The notes under the pieces are model-generated. The model did not search any database, had not been told where the DNA came from, and was given only the letters and a program-made list of their open reading frames with translations. Of a stretch of DNA of 64,000 nucleotides, positions 42,140-50,381 are shown piece after piece (the stretch's first letter is position 1; each line of letters begins with the position of its first letter). Source of the stretch: Sphingomonas_R arantia (GTDB taxonomy: Bacteria > Pseudomonadota > Alphaproteobacteria > Sphingomonadales > Sphingomonadaceae); assembly GCF_042682045.1 (NCBI RefSeq), contig NZ_JBHUGS010000001.1, positions 248,001 through 312,000 on the forward strand, in the 5' to 3' direction. The position numbers and the translations under genes are program-made.

Positions 42140-42751
42140 ATGTTCACCGGCATCATTACGGACATCGGGAAAATCACCGCGGTCGAGGCGCGCGGCGACA
42201 CGCGGCTGCGCATCGCATGCGGGTACGACATGGGCGGCGTGGACCTGGGCGCGTCGATCGCGTGCGCGGGCGTGTGCCTGACGGTGGTCGAGAAGGGCGC
42301 GGACTGGTTCGCGGTCGACCTGTCGGCCGAGAGCGTGTCGCGGACCGCGCCGGTGTGGAACGAGGGGCAGGCGCTGAACCTGGAACGCGCGCTGAAGGTC
42401 GGCGACGAGCTGGGCGGGCATATCGTGACCGGCCATGTCGACGGGGTCGGCACGATCCTGTCGAAGGTGCCGGAGGGCGATTCGCATCGCTACGAGATCC
42501 TGCTGCCGGTCGCGATCGCGCCTTATGTGGCGGGCAAGGGGTCGGTCACGATCGACGGCGTGTCGCTGACCATCAACAGCGTGGAGGACCGCGCGGACGG
42601 GCCGGTGATCGGGCTGAACATCATTCCGCACACCGGATCGGTCACGACGCTGGGGCTGCTGGAGGCGGGGCACAAGGTGCATGTCGAGATCGACGTGCTG
42701 GCGCGCTATCTGGGGCGGATGGAGGCGTTGCGGAGCCTGGCCAAGGCTTGA
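42140..42751 (+). CDS. ribE: Riboflavin synthase alpha chain
   Basis: The 203-residue enzyme has the MFTGIITDIGKI start and the paired lumazine-binding domains (GHVDGVG in the first-second junction, GLNIIPHTG near the end). It converts two lumazine molecules to riboflavin and a pyrimidine. It lies between ribD and ribH on the same strand. The bifunctional ribBA gene, often in this cluster, is absent from the window; ribH follows 30 bases later with no gene between. Confidence 0.94.
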   Translation: MFTGIITDIGKITAVEARGDTRLRIACGYDMGGVDLGASIACAGVCLTVVEKGADWFAVDLSAESVSRTAPVWNEGQALNLERALKVGDELGGHIVTGHVDGVGTILSKVPEGDSHRYEILLPVAIAPYVAGKGSVTIDGVSLTINSVEDRADGPVIGLNIIPHTGSVTTLGLLEAGHKVHVEIDVLARYLGRMEALRSLAKA

Positions 42752-42781
42752 GTTCGTCCGGTTTGCAGTTTTCGAGGAAGA

Positions 42782-43210
42782 ATGACGATGGCCCATATCC
42801 TGATTGTGGAAGCACGGTTCTACGATGCGTTGAACGACAGCCTGATCGCGGGTGCGCAGGCGGCGATCGAGGCGGCGGGCCATACGCACGAGACGGTGAC
42901 GGTGCCGGGCGCGCTGGAGGTGCCGGGGGCGATCGCGCTGGCGGCGGAGACCGACCGGTACGACGGGTTCGTGGCGCTGGGCGTCATCATCCGCGGCGAG
43001 ACATATCATTTCGAGGTCGTGTCGAACGAGAGCGCGCGCGGGCTGATGGACCTGACGCTGGCGGGGGTCGCGATCGGCAACGGCATCCTGACCGTCGAGG
43101 ACGAGCAGCAGGCCTGGGTGCGCGCGCGGCCCACCGAGAAGGACAAGGGCGGCGAGGCTGCGAAGGCGGCATTGGCGATGCTGGCGCTGCGCGAGCGGTT
43201 TGCGGACTGA
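42782..43210 (+). CDS. ribH: 6,7-dimethyl-8-ribityllumazine synthase
   Basis: The 142-residue subunit has the lumazine synthase motifs VEARFYDALNDSLIAGA, the PGALEVPGAI loop and GVIIRGETYHFEVVSNE (catalytic His). It joins the ribityl pyrimidine with a four-carbon unit from ribulose phosphate to make lumazine, the substrate of RibE. Subunits assemble into pentamers or larger shells. The ATG at 42782 is followed by another at 42788. No FMN riboswitch was seen upstream of any rib gene here. Confidence 0.94.
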   Translation: MTMAHILIVEARFYDALNDSLIAGAQAAIEAAGHTHETVTVPGALEVPGAIALAAETDRYDGFVALGVIIRGETYHFEVVSNESARGLMDLTLAGVAIGNGILTVEDEQQAWVRARPTEKDKGGEAAKAALAMLALRERFAD

Positions 43211-43261
43211 AGCCGCCGGTCTGGCCGGGCCTGTCCCGCTTCATTTAAAAGGAGAGTATTG

Positions 43262-43660
43262 ATGAAATCGATTGGTTTCATGCTGGGGCTGGTCGCGGTC
43301 GCGACCGGCGCGACGGCGGCGGCGCCCGTGCGGCGCGCGGTGCCGATCACGGTCGGCGTCAACAATGAGCGGTTCACGCCGGCGCGGATCACGTTGCGGC
43401 GGGGCGCGTCCTATGCGCTGACCATCCGTAACCGATCGGACCGGCGGCATAATTTCTCGGCACCGGAGTTTTTCCGTCTCGCGCGCGTCACGCCGCGCGA
43501 CGCGGTGCTGGTCCGCAACAATCGGGTGGATGTGATGGCGGGGCGGAGTGCCACCGTGCACTTCCGCGCGCCCGATACGCCCAATGCGGTTTACCGGTTT
43601 CGGAGCACCAACCTGCGCGATGCGACGACGAACATGAAGGGCGAGATCCTGGTGCGGTAA
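43262..43660 (+). CDS. Secreted cupredoxin-like protein
   Basis: The 132-residue protein has a signal peptide (about residues 1-20, ending TAAAP) and a beta-rich domain like cupredoxins (ITVGVNNERFTPARITLRRGASYALTIRNRSDRRHNFSAPEFF). The histidine in RRHNF matches the first copper-ligand position, but the usual Cys-(x)n-His-(x)n-Met cluster is not visible at the end (YRFRSTNLRDATTNMKGEILV), so copper binding is doubtful. An AAAAGGAGA ribosome site lies before the ATG. It follows ribH by 51 bases and ends at a two-way terminator. Related to EfeO/plastocyanin-like domains by fold only. Confidence 0.7.
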   Translation: MKSIGFMLGLVAVATGATAAAPVRRAVPITVGVNNERFTPARITLRRGASYALTIRNRSDRRHNFSAPEFFRLARVTPRDAVLVRNNRVDVMAGRSATVHFRAPDTPNAVYRFRSTNLRDATTNMKGEILVR

Positions 43661-43666
43661 CGGTCT

Positions 43667-43699
43667 GCGGCCCTGCCTCGATCAATGAGGCAGGGCCGC
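43667..43699. terminator. Hairpin terminator between convergent genes
   Basis: GCGGCCCTGCCTC (43667-43679) pairs perfectly with GAGGCAGGGCCGC (43687-43699) around a seven-base loop. It separates the cupredoxin-like gene (plus) from the Old Yellow Enzyme gene (minus). No clear T-run is present. Confidence 0.75.
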
Positions 43700-43709
43700 G
43701 GTTGGCCGA

Positions 43710-44798
43710 TCAGGCGGCGGCAGTTTCCAACGCCGGGTAGTCGATATAGCCCTCGGGGCCCTGGCTGTACCAGGTCTTGGCGTCGTCCTTGGCGAGCGGC
43801 GCGCCCGTCTGGAGGCGGGTGACGAGGTCCGGGTTGCCGATGAACGGGCGACCGAAGCTGATCCCGTCGGCGATGCCGGTGTCGAGTTCGGCCTGCGCCT
43901 TGTCCGCGCTGTCATAGTCCGAATTGACGATCAGCGGACCGGTGAAGACCTTGCGGATTTCGGGCGACAGCTTGGGCACGTCGGTGTTGCCGAACGTGCC
44001 GTCGGGGCCGGGTTCGCGCAGTTCTAGGAAGCCGATGCCGAGGTCGGACAGCATCTTGGCGGCCGGCAGGAACAGTTCGGTCGGGTTGCTGTCATCGACG
44101 CCCTGCGAATCGCCGTTGGGCGACAGGCGGACGCTGGTGCGGCCGGCGCCGGCGACAGAGATGACGCGCTCGGTCACTTCGCGGAGCAGGCGGATGCGGT
44201 TTTCGACGCTGCCGCCGTAATTGTCGGTGCGGAAGTTCGCGTTGTCGCGCAGGAACTGGTCGATCAGGTAGCCGTTCGCGGCGTGGATCTGGACCCCGTC
44301 GAACCCGGCGGCCAGCGCGTTGCGCGTCGCCAGTTCGTAATCGTTCAGCAGGCGCGGGATTTCGTCGAGTTCGAGCGGGCGCGCGACCTCGAAATCCTGC
44401 TTGCCCTCATAGGTGTGCGCCTGGCCGGCGGTCGCGGTGGCGGAGGACGACACGGGCTGCGTCTTGATGACCGAGCTGTGGACCTGGCGGCCCATGTGCC
44501 AGAGCTGCATCACGATGCGGCCGCCGGCGGCGTGGACGGAGTCGGTGACGGGCTTCCATGCGGCGACCTGTTCGTCGTTCCAGATGCCGGGCGCGTAGGG
44601 CCAGCCGAGCCCTTCCTGGCTGATGCCGGTCGCTTCGGTGATGATCAGGCCGGCGGTCGCACGCTGCGTGTAATAGTCGACCATCATGTCGACGGGGACA
44701 TGGTCGCGCGTGGAGCGGCCGCGGGTGAGCGGGGCCATCAGAATTCGATTCGGGGCGGTGATGTCGCCGAGCTGGATCGGGTCGAACAGGGTGGGCAT
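43710..44798 (-). CDS. Alkene reductase, Old Yellow Enzyme family
   Basis: The 362-residue flavoenzyme has the OYE pattern: APLTRGRSTRDHVP (FMN binding), MQLWHMGRQVHSS, GFDGVQIHAANGYLIDQFL with the His-Ala-Ala-Asn substrate site, and the C-terminal GRPFIGNPDLVTRL. These FMN enzymes reduce activated alkenes (enones, nitroesters, some aromatic nitro compounds) with NAD(P)H. AAGGA lies eight bases before the ATG. It stands alone and is divergent from the COQ9-family gene with 173 bases between. The natural substrate is unknown; NemA is the closest known relative by style. Confidence 0.9.
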   Translation of the reverse strand: MPTLFDPIQLGDITAPNRILMAPLTRGRSTRDHVPVDMMVDYYTQRATAGLIITEATGISQEGLGWPYAPGIWNDEQVAAWKPVTDSVHAAGGRIVMQLWHMGRQVHSSVIKTQPVSSSATATAGQAHTYEGKQDFEVARPLELDEIPRLLNDYELATRNALAAGFDGVQIHAANGYLIDQFLRDNANFRTDNYGGSVENRIRLLREVTERVISVAGAGRTSVRLSPNGDSQGVDDSNPTELFLPAAKMLSDLGIGFLELREPGPDGTFGNTDVPKLSPEIRKVFTGPLIVNSDYDSADKAQAELDTGIADGISFGRPFIGNPDLVTRLQTGAPLAKDDAKTWYSQGPEGYIDYPALETAAA

Positions 44799-44971
44799 GG
44801 ATGGGGTCCTTCGTGTCAGTTCATGTTGCAGTGCAAGATAGGGGCGCGGGGCGGCCATCGTCAGGGTTGCAGGGTGAGAAAAGCTATCCCACCGGAAAGA
44901 AGTGCGGTCCGGGACGCGCGAAATCGGCGGGATCGCTTGGTGTCGGCGGGGGTCGGCGCTATGTTACGGAC

Positions 44972-45670
44972 ATGACCGACAGCACCGCAAATCCGGCAGG
45001 CGAGCCGGCCCCGATCGCGCCAAGCGAGATGACGCTGGACGAGCTGCGCGAGGCGCTGGCGCCCGTGCTGCCGATGCATGCGGCGTTCGACGGCTGGGGC
45101 GAGGCGGCGCTGGCGCAGGCAGCGGACGAGCTGGGCGTGCCGGCGGACCGCGCGCGGCTGGCGTTCCCAGGCGGGGCGATCGACATGATCGACGCGTGGT
45201 TCGTGTCGATCGACGCCGAGATGCCGGTGCGCGCGCCGGCACCGATGCTGCGCGCACGGAAGGTGCGTGACCGGATCACCCGGCTGATCGCGGCGCGGCT
45301 GGACACGATGGAGATCCACCGCGAGGCGTTGCGGCGTGCGCTGGCGATTTTGGCCATGCCGCAGAATGCGCCCCGCGCGGCGCGGCTGGGGTGGCGCGCG
45401 GCGGACGGGATGTGGCGGCTGGCCGGCGATACGGCGGTCGATCTGTCCTTCTACACCAAGCGGCTGACGCTGGCCGGGGTCTATGCCGCGACGTTGCTGG
45501 TGTTCGTCGACGACCAGACCGATAATTTCGCCGACACGCGCGCCTTCCTCGACCGGCGGATCGCCGGCGTGATGCGGTTCGAGAAGCTGAAGGCGCAGTT
45601 GAAGCCCGATCCGGACCGGATGTTCAGCCCGGTGCGGTTCCTCGGCCGGTTGCGTTATCCTGCATCCTGA
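44972..45670 (+). CDS. COQ9-family protein
   Basis: The 232-residue helical protein matches the COQ9 family found in mitochondria and alphaproteobacteria: EAALAQAADELGVPADRARLAFPGGAIDMIDAWF near the start, helix-rich middle and a C-terminal helix (FYTKRLTLAGVYAATLLVFVDDQTD). COQ9 binds lipids and helps the hydroxylase COQ7 in ubiquinone synthesis; in bacteria the family is commonly annotated ubiquinone-related. It is 84 bases upstream of feoA but separated from it by a Fur box, so it is likely independent. The assignment is good, the precise bacterial role less so. Confidence 0.85.
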   Translation: MTDSTANPAGEPAPIAPSEMTLDELREALAPVLPMHAAFDGWGEAALAQAADELGVPADRARLAFPGGAIDMIDAWFVSIDAEMPVRAPAPMLRARKVRDRITRLIAARLDTMEIHREALRRALAILAMPQNAPRAARLGWRAADGMWRLAGDTAVDLSFYTKRLTLAGVYAATLLVFVDDQTDNFADTRAFLDRRIAGVMRFEKLKAQLKPDPDRMFSPVRFLGRLRYPAS

Positions 45671-45721
45671 ACCGGGCAGGTTGCGCCGGGCGGAACGGAT
45701 CGGGGCTGGCGTTCGTACTGG

Positions 45722-45740
45722 AATAATGATAATCATTCGC
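45722..45740 (+). promoter_or_regulatory. Predicted Fur box upstream of feoAB
   Basis: AATAATGATAATCATTCGC matches the 19-base E. coli Fur consensus at 16 of 19 positions, and contains the perfect palindrome AATGAT-A-ATCATT (45725-45737). It lies 14 to 32 bases before feoA, where bound Fur with iron would block transcription. Fur boxes regulate feoAB in many proteobacteria. Confidence 0.85.
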
Positions 45741-45754
45741 AAGCAAATATGTGA

Positions 45755-46015
45755 ATGGACGTTATGCGCCTGAACGACCTGCCCCCGCGCGAAGCCGCGC
45801 TCATTCGCGTGATCGACTGGACCGCGCTCAAGGCGAGCGAGGCCCGGCGGATGCGCGAACTGGGCTTCGACGAAGGGGTGCGAGTCGAAACGCTGCACCG
45901 CGGGCCGATGGGGATGGACCCGATCGCCTGCCGCGTCGGCCGCATGACGATCGCGCTGCGCCGCAAGACGGCGGCCGCCGTGTCGGTCGAGCCGTTTCCG
46001 ATGGCGGCGGAGTGA
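45755..46015 (+). CDS. feoA: Ferrous iron transport protein FeoA
   Basis: This 86-residue SH3-like protein has the FeoA features LRELGFDEGVRVETLHRGPMGMDPIACRV-like near the middle, including the MRELGF motif. FeoA is thought to bind and regulate FeoB. The ATG at 45755 is one option; ATG 45764 gives a shorter protein beginning MRLNDLP, which fits family starts a little better. Its stop overlaps the feoB GTG. A strong Fur-like palindrome sits immediately upstream, so iron is expected to repress it. Confidence 0.9.
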   Translation: MDVMRLNDLPPREAALIRVIDWTALKASEARRMRELGFDEGVRVETLHRGPMGMDPIACRVGRMTIALRRKTAAAVSVEPFPMAAE

Positions 46016-47865
46016 ATTCAGCACCGCTGGTCGCGCTCGTCGGGAACCCCAATGCCGGCAAGAGCGCGCTGTTCAACGCGCTGACCGGGGCCCGCCAGAA
46101 GGTGGGCAATTATCCCGGCGTGACCGTGGAGCGGAAATCCGGGCGGATGGCATTGCCCGACGGTCGCCCGATCGAGCTGGTCGACCTGCCCGGCACCTAC
46201 AGCCTGGACCCTGCAAGCCCCGACGAGCAGGTGACGCGCGACGTGGTGGTCGGGCGACAGGAGGGCGAGCGGCTGCCGTCCGCGCTGGTCGTGGTGCTGG
46301 ACGCGACGAATCTCGACAATCACCTGCGCTTCGCGTTGCAGCTGATCGCGCTCGGCCTGCCGGTCGTGATCGCGCTCAACATGATCGACATGGCGAAGCG
46401 TGACGGGCTGACGATCGATGTCGCCGCGCTGTCCAAGGCGCTGGGCGTGCCGGTGGTCGAGACGGTCGCGGTGCGGCGGCTGGGGATGGATGAACTCAAG
46501 ACCGCGCTGGCCACCGTGGTCGGCGACGGAACGCGGACGGTGCGTGCGGGCGCGCCGCCGGAACACGACATCGTCACGCTGCAACGCCGGGCACGCGCGA
46601 TCGCGGTGGCGGCGACGCAGGAGGAGAGCCTGGAGCGGCGCTGGACGCACCGGCTGGACGCGGTGGCGCTGCACCCGGTCAGCGGTCCGATCGTGCTGGC
46701 GGTGATCCTGTTCGTGATGTTCCAGGCGGTGTTCTCTTGGTCCGAGGCGCCGGTCGGGTGGATCGAGGCCGGGTTCGCGTGGGCGCAAGACGCGGTGAAC
46801 GGCGTGCTGCCGGCCGGGATCTTGCGGTCGCTGCTGGTGGACGGCGTGATTGCGGGTATCGGATCGGTGCTGGTGTTCCTGCCGCTGATCCTGATCCTGT
46901 TCCTGTTCATCCTGCTGCTGGAAGCCTCCGGCTACATGGTGCGCGCGGCGTTCCTGATGGACCGGCTGATGGCGGGCGTGGGCCTGTCCGGGCGGGCGTT
47001 CATCCCGCTGCTGTCGTCGTTCGCCTGCGCGATTCCGGGCATCATGGCGACGCGGACGATCGACGATCCGAAGGACCGGCTGACGACGATCCTGATCGCG
47101 CCGCTGATGACCTGTTCCGCCAGGTTGCCGGTCTATGCGGTGATCATTGGGGCGTTCATCCCGGCGCGTGAGGTGGGGCTTGGCGTCGGATTGCAGGGGC
47201 TGGTGCTGTTCGGGCTGTACATGACGGGGATCGTCGCGGCGATGGTCGCGGCGTTCGTGATCCGCCGGACGATCGCGAAGGGTGAGAGCGCCGGGTTCAT
47301 GATGGAGATGCCGCGGTACCAGATGCCGGTGTTCCGCGACGTGGCGATCGGGCTGATGCAGCGTGCGTGGATCTTCCTGCACCGCGCGGGCACGCTGATT
47401 TTGCTGGCGACCGTGCTGCTGTGGGCGCTGCTGACCTTTCCGCAGTCGCCGACCGGGCGCGATCAGGTGCGCTATTCCGCGGCGGGGCGGATCGCGAGCG
47501 GGCTGGAGACGATCGTCCGGCCGATCGGGTTCAACCACGAAATCGCGCTGGCGATCATCCCGGCGATGGCGGCGCGCGAGGTCGCGGTGTCCGCGCTGGC
47601 GACGGTGTATGCGATCGAGGGCGGGGACGAGGTGCAGACCGAGCGGTCGCTGGTCGGGCGGCTGCGCGGGCGGTGGTCGCTGCCGACCGCGCTGGCGTTC
47701 CTCATGTGGTTCGTGTTCGCGCCGCAATGCCTGTCGACGATCGCGGTGATCAAGCGGGAGACGAACAGCTGGCGCTGGCCGCTGTTCAGCTTGGCCTATC
47801 TGTTCGTACTGGCGTACCTTGCGGCAGGGGCTACTTTCTGGTTAGCCACCGCGCTCGGATTATAG
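46012..47865 (+). CDS. feoB: Ferrous iron transporter FeoB
   Basis: The 617-residue protein has an N-terminal G domain (G1 GNPNAGKSALFN, residues 11-22; VGNYPGVTVE; G3 DLPGTY; G4 NMID) and a C-terminal membrane region with the paired Gate/core segments (LLSSFACAIPGIMATRTI, CSARLPVYAVIIGAF, FNHEIALAIIPAMAAREV). It imports ferrous iron, probably driven by nucleotide binding or hydrolysis. GTG at 46012 overlaps the feoA stop (GTGA). It is the shorter, alphaproteobacterial FeoB form. FeoC is absent. ssb follows 11 bases later and may be read through. Confidence 0.94.
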   Translation: MNSAPLVALVGNPNAGKSALFNALTGARQKVGNYPGVTVERKSGRMALPDGRPIELVDLPGTYSLDPASPDEQVTRDVVVGRQEGERLPSALVVVLDATNLDNHLRFALQLIALGLPVVIALNMIDMAKRDGLTIDVAALSKALGVPVVETVAVRRLGMDELKTALATVVGDGTRTVRAGAPPEHDIVTLQRRARAIAVAATQEESLERRWTHRLDAVALHPVSGPIVLAVILFVMFQAVFSWSEAPVGWIEAGFAWAQDAVNGVLPAGILRSLLVDGVIAGIGSVLVFLPLILILFLFILLLEASGYMVRAAFLMDRLMAGVGLSGRAFIPLLSSFACAIPGIMATRTIDDPKDRLTTILIAPLMTCSARLPVYAVIIGAFIPAREVGLGVGLQGLVLFGLYMTGIVAAMVAAFVIRRTIAKGESAGFMMEMPRYQMPVFRDVAIGLMQRAWIFLHRAGTLILLATVLLWALLTFPQSPTGRDQVRYSAAGRIASGLETIVRPIGFNHEIALAIIPAMAAREVAVSALATVYAIEGGDEVQTERSLVGRLRGRWSLPTALAFLMWFVFAPQCLSTIAVIKRETNSWRWPLFSLAYLFVLAYLAAGATFWLATALGL

Positions 47866-47876
47866 GAGCGGGTCGC

Positions 47877-48425
47877 ATGGCAGGCGTCAACAAGGTCATC
47901 ATCGTCGGCAATCTGGGTGCGGACCCGACGTCGAAGAGTTTCCAGAACGGCGGCAAGGTCGTCAACCTGCGCATCGCCACGTCCGACACGTGGAAGGACA
48001 AGAATACCGGCGAGCGCAAGGAGAAGACCGAATGGCATTCGGTGGCGATCTTCTCCGAACCGCTGGGCCGCGTGGCGGAGCAATATCTGCGCAAGGGCAG
48101 CAAGGTCTATATCGAGGGCAAGCTGGCGACCCGGAAGTGGCAGGACCCGCAGGGCAACGACCGCTATTCGACCGAGATCGTGCTGCAGGGCTTCGACGGG
48201 CAGCTGGTGATGCTCGACGGCCGCGGTGAAGGCGGGGCTGGCGGCGGCGGCGGTGCGCGCGGCGGTTCCGGCGGCGGCGACGAGTGGGGCGCTGGTGGTG
48301 GCGGCTATAACGACGGCGGGAACGGCGGCTCCGGCGGCGGTGCGCGGGGCGGGTCCTCGTCCGGGGGCGGATCGCGCACGTCGAGCGCGTTCGACAGCGA
48401 TCTGGATGATGACGTTCCGTTCTGA
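47877..48425 (+). CDS. ssb: Single-stranded DNA-binding protein
   Basis: The 182-residue protein has the SSB OB fold (residues 1-110: NKVIIVGNLGADPTSK, TEWHSVAIFSEPLGRVAEQYLRKGSK), a Gly/Ser-rich flexible linker (about 117-170) and the acidic C-terminal tip DLDDDVPF that recruits replication and repair partners. It coats single-stranded DNA as a tetramer. GGAG is eight bases before the ATG. It lies 11 bases after feoB, an unusual neighbour that could be coincidence or make ssb depend partly on the feo promoter. A 600-base repeat-filled gap follows. Confidence 0.95.
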   Translation: MAGVNKVIIVGNLGADPTSKSFQNGGKVVNLRIATSDTWKDKNTGERKEKTEWHSVAIFSEPLGRVAEQYLRKGSKVYIEGKLATRKWQDPQGNDRYSTEIVLQGFDGQLVMLDGRGEGGAGGGGGARGGSGGGDEWGAGGGGYNDGGNGGSGGGARGGSSSGGGSRTSSAFDSDLDDDVPF

Positions 48426-48445
48426 GCCTTGTCTTTCCGACCAGA

Positions 48446-48575
48446 TTCGTTTGCCCTGAGTAGGGGCTGAACCTGTCGAAGACCCGTATCGAAGGGGCTG
48501 TGCGCCATGCTTCGATACGAGCCCCTCGATACGCGCCGAGGGGCGCTACTCGGGCTCTCCTCAGCACGAACGGGA
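48446..48575. repeat. Palindromic element, family F (single copy in window)
   Basis: It opens TTCGTTTGCCCTGAGTAGGG and ends CTCCTCAGCACGAACGGG, with inner inverted copies of GTATCGAAGG and CTTCGATAC. The layout, TGAGTAG...TCGAAG...CTTCGATAC...CTCAGCACGAACGGG, is typical of compound palindromes between sphingomonad genes as I recall, but no second copy is present here for comparison. Confidence 0.6.
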
Positions 48576-48655
48576 TTGGTGGGGGTGTAGTCTGTGTGCC
48601 GTTGCGCGGCGCGTGCCTACGGCGTGGTATAAGATTGCGGCGGGCGTTGCGCGGC

Positions 48656-48681
48656 GTTCTCGACAGGCTCGAACCGAACGG
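48656..48681. repeat. Half copy of family C
   Basis: GTTCTCGACAGGCTCGAACC followed by GAACGG matches the right arm of family C; the left arm is missing. Confidence 0.7.
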
Positions 48682-48772
48682 GTTGTGGGGGGGGGGCAGG
48701 TCTAGCCTACGCAGTCTGTGCGTGCGCCTCTGCTGCTTGCGCCCGGGCGAAGGCCTTAGCTCGTAGGTTAGG

Positions 48773-48826
48773 TTGGCTTCTCGACTTCGCTCGAAGGGTC
48801 CCTCGACTTCGCTCGGGATGGACGGG
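48773..48826. repeat. Repeat, family D (copy 2)
   Basis: It reads TTGGCTTCTCGACTTCGCTC then GAAGGGTCCCTCGACTTCGC and TCGGGATGGACGGG, nearly identical to the copy at 52806. It contains the direct repeat CTCGACTTCGCTCG. Confidence 0.88.
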
Positions 48827-48911
48827 CTGGGGGTGTTCTGACCCGCCAGAGCTAGTTGGGCGGCAGTGCGCCTCGATTGCGTTTTGATCTCGGGTGATCC
48901 CGTCCCGCAAT

Positions 48912-48971
48912 CCCGTTCGGTTCGAGCTTGTCGAGAACTGCCCCCGTTCTCGACAAGCTCGAACCGAACGG
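48912..48971. repeat. Palindromic repeat, family C (copy 4)
   Basis: GTTCGGTTCGAGCTTGTCGA and its mirror TCGACAAGCTCGAACCGAAC form arms of about 25 bases around a short GAACTGCCCCCGTTC loop. It lies about 55 bases before the stop of the M28 peptidase gene. Confidence 0.9.
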
Positions 48972-49026
48972 GGTGGGGTTCAGTGTGACCGGGTGACCGG
49001 CGTCTGAGTTCGCCCGCCTTACCGCC

Positions 49027-50322
49027 TTACCGCCTTGGCGCGGCGCCGGCGAAAGTGACGACGCTTTCCGCGCCGCCGGCGGCGAGCGCGGAGACGCCGA
49101 CGAAGGTGTCGTCGATGTTGATGTTCTTCAGGACCAGCGTCGTGGTCGCGGCGGGGACGTCGCGGTGGTCGGTCCAGTCGGATTTGTCGGCGCGGCGGTA
49201 GCGGACGCGGTAGCCGGTGGCGGCGGGGACGGGGGACCAGGCGACGGTGGTGTCGGCCTTCAGCGCGCCGGCGATGGTGACGCCGGTGGGTGCGCCGGGA
49301 GCGTTGGCCAGTTCGCGGGCGACGGCCAGGTTGAGTGCGGTGACTTTCGCCAGATAGGGGAAGTCGACGCCGTCGATCGTGTCGCCGAAGCGGGTGCCGG
49401 CCTCGGTGCGGAGGTCCTGATGCTGGCGATCGTAATTTTCGACCGCCTCGCTGAACCGGACGGCGGGGTAGCCGGCTTCGAGGAACGGGGTCTGGTCGCC
49501 GCCGCGGCCGAAGCGGTCGGGGCGGTGGACGGTGACGACCTCGAGCGCGGCGGTGTTCGGCGTGCCGACCCGGCGGACGAGTTTGGCAAGCGCGCGCGAG
49601 GGGCCGTCATCCTCCGCGCCGATCTGGCGCATCGTTTTCGCGGCGGGCAGGTCGGCGGCGGCGGACAGGCTTTCGCTGAACACGCGGACGCGGTTGGCGA
49701 CATGATCGCCGCCCTGGCCGTGGGTGTTGCCGACGATGTCGTTGTTGAGCACGCCCGCGACTTGCCAGCCGCGCTTGGTCGCGAGATCGGCGAGCAGCTT
49801 GCCGCCCCACAGGCCCTGTTCCTCGCCGGAAAGTAGCGCGTAGACGATGGTAGCGGGGAAGCGTTCCTTCGACAGGATGCGCGCGGCCTCGATCACCAGC
49901 GCGCTGCCCGATGCGTCGTCGTTCGCGCCGGGGGCGTCGGCGGTGGCGTTCATGACGTCGGTGACGCGGCTGTCGATATGGCCCTGGATGATGATGACCC
50001 GGTTCGGGTCGGTGGTCCCGCGCTGGATGGCGATCACGTCCTCGACCATCACGCCGGCGGGGGCGCGGGGCCCTTCGAACCGCTGCGCGGGGCGTTCGAC
50101 GGTGAGGCAGTTGTTACACGCGCGGGAGATGGCCTGGAAGCGGTTGGCGCCCCAGGTGCGCGCCGCGCCGATGCCGCGTTTTGGGTCGGTTGCGGACGAC
50201 AGCGTGTGGCGCGTGCCAAACGAGACGAGCGCGGCGACCGACTTGCGCAGTTCGGCCGGATCGGGGGCGGGCGCGGCCGCGATGAGCGTGATGGCGGCGG
50301 CGACGAGGAGCAGGGATTTCAT
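49027..50322 (-). CDS. Exported M28-family metallopeptidase with C-terminal fibronectin-like domain
   Basis: The 431-residue protein has a signal peptide (about residues 1-17) and a peptidase M28 core with the expected zinc-site motifs: GHIDSR, PGANDDASGSA, SGEEQGLWGG and NNDIVGN, then a downstream zinc histidine region. The last 85 residues (from about 345, GAPTGVTIAGALKADTTVAWSPV) resemble a fibronectin type III module (VRYRRADKSDWTD). It would be a periplasmic or outer-membrane-side aminopeptidase. It stands alone between a repeat-rich gap and the small membrane gene at 50382. Exact specificity is unknown. Confidence 0.88.
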   Translation of the reverse strand: MKSLLLVAAAITLIAAAPAPDPAELRKSVAALVSFGTRHTLSSATDPKRGIGAARTWGANRFQAISRACNNCLTVERPAQRFEGPRAPAGVMVEDVIAIQRGTTDPNRVIIIQGHIDSRVTDVMNATADAPGANDDASGSALVIEAARILSKERFPATIVYALLSGEEQGLWGGKLLADLATKRGWQVAGVLNNDIVGNTHGQGGDHVANRVRVFSESLSAAADLPAAKTMRQIGAEDDGPSRALAKLVRRVGTPNTAALEVVTVHRPDRFGRGGDQTPFLEAGYPAVRFSEAVENYDRQHQDLRTEAGTRFGDTIDGVDFPYLAKVTALNLAVARELANAPGAPTGVTIAGALKADTTVAWSPVPAATGYRVRYRRADKSDWTDHRDVPAATTTLVLKNINIDDTFVGVSALAAGGAESVVTFAGAAPRR

Positions 50323-50381
50323 GGTGCGCAAGGTGCGCAGGGCGGCGGCACCGGTCAAGCCGTTATGCCGCCGCGGAGACG

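Larger units (their letters stand above)
48426..49026. other. 600-base intergenic region made largely of repeats
   Basis: Between ssb and the convergent M28 peptidase gene there is no convincing gene. The stretch contains a family F palindrome (48446-48575), a half copy of family C (48656-48681), family D (48773-48826) and a full family C copy (48912-48971). The material between them (for example 48580-48655, 48690-48770) has no protein-like or RNA-gene-like features that I can see. Short open frames such as 48500-48766 run through the repeats and are noise. Confidence 0.75.

Noticed and set aside
48500..48766. Open frame of 88 residues in the ssb-M28 gap
   Set aside because: It runs through repeats C and F, has Arg/Leu-rich content and no ribosome site; treated as noise.
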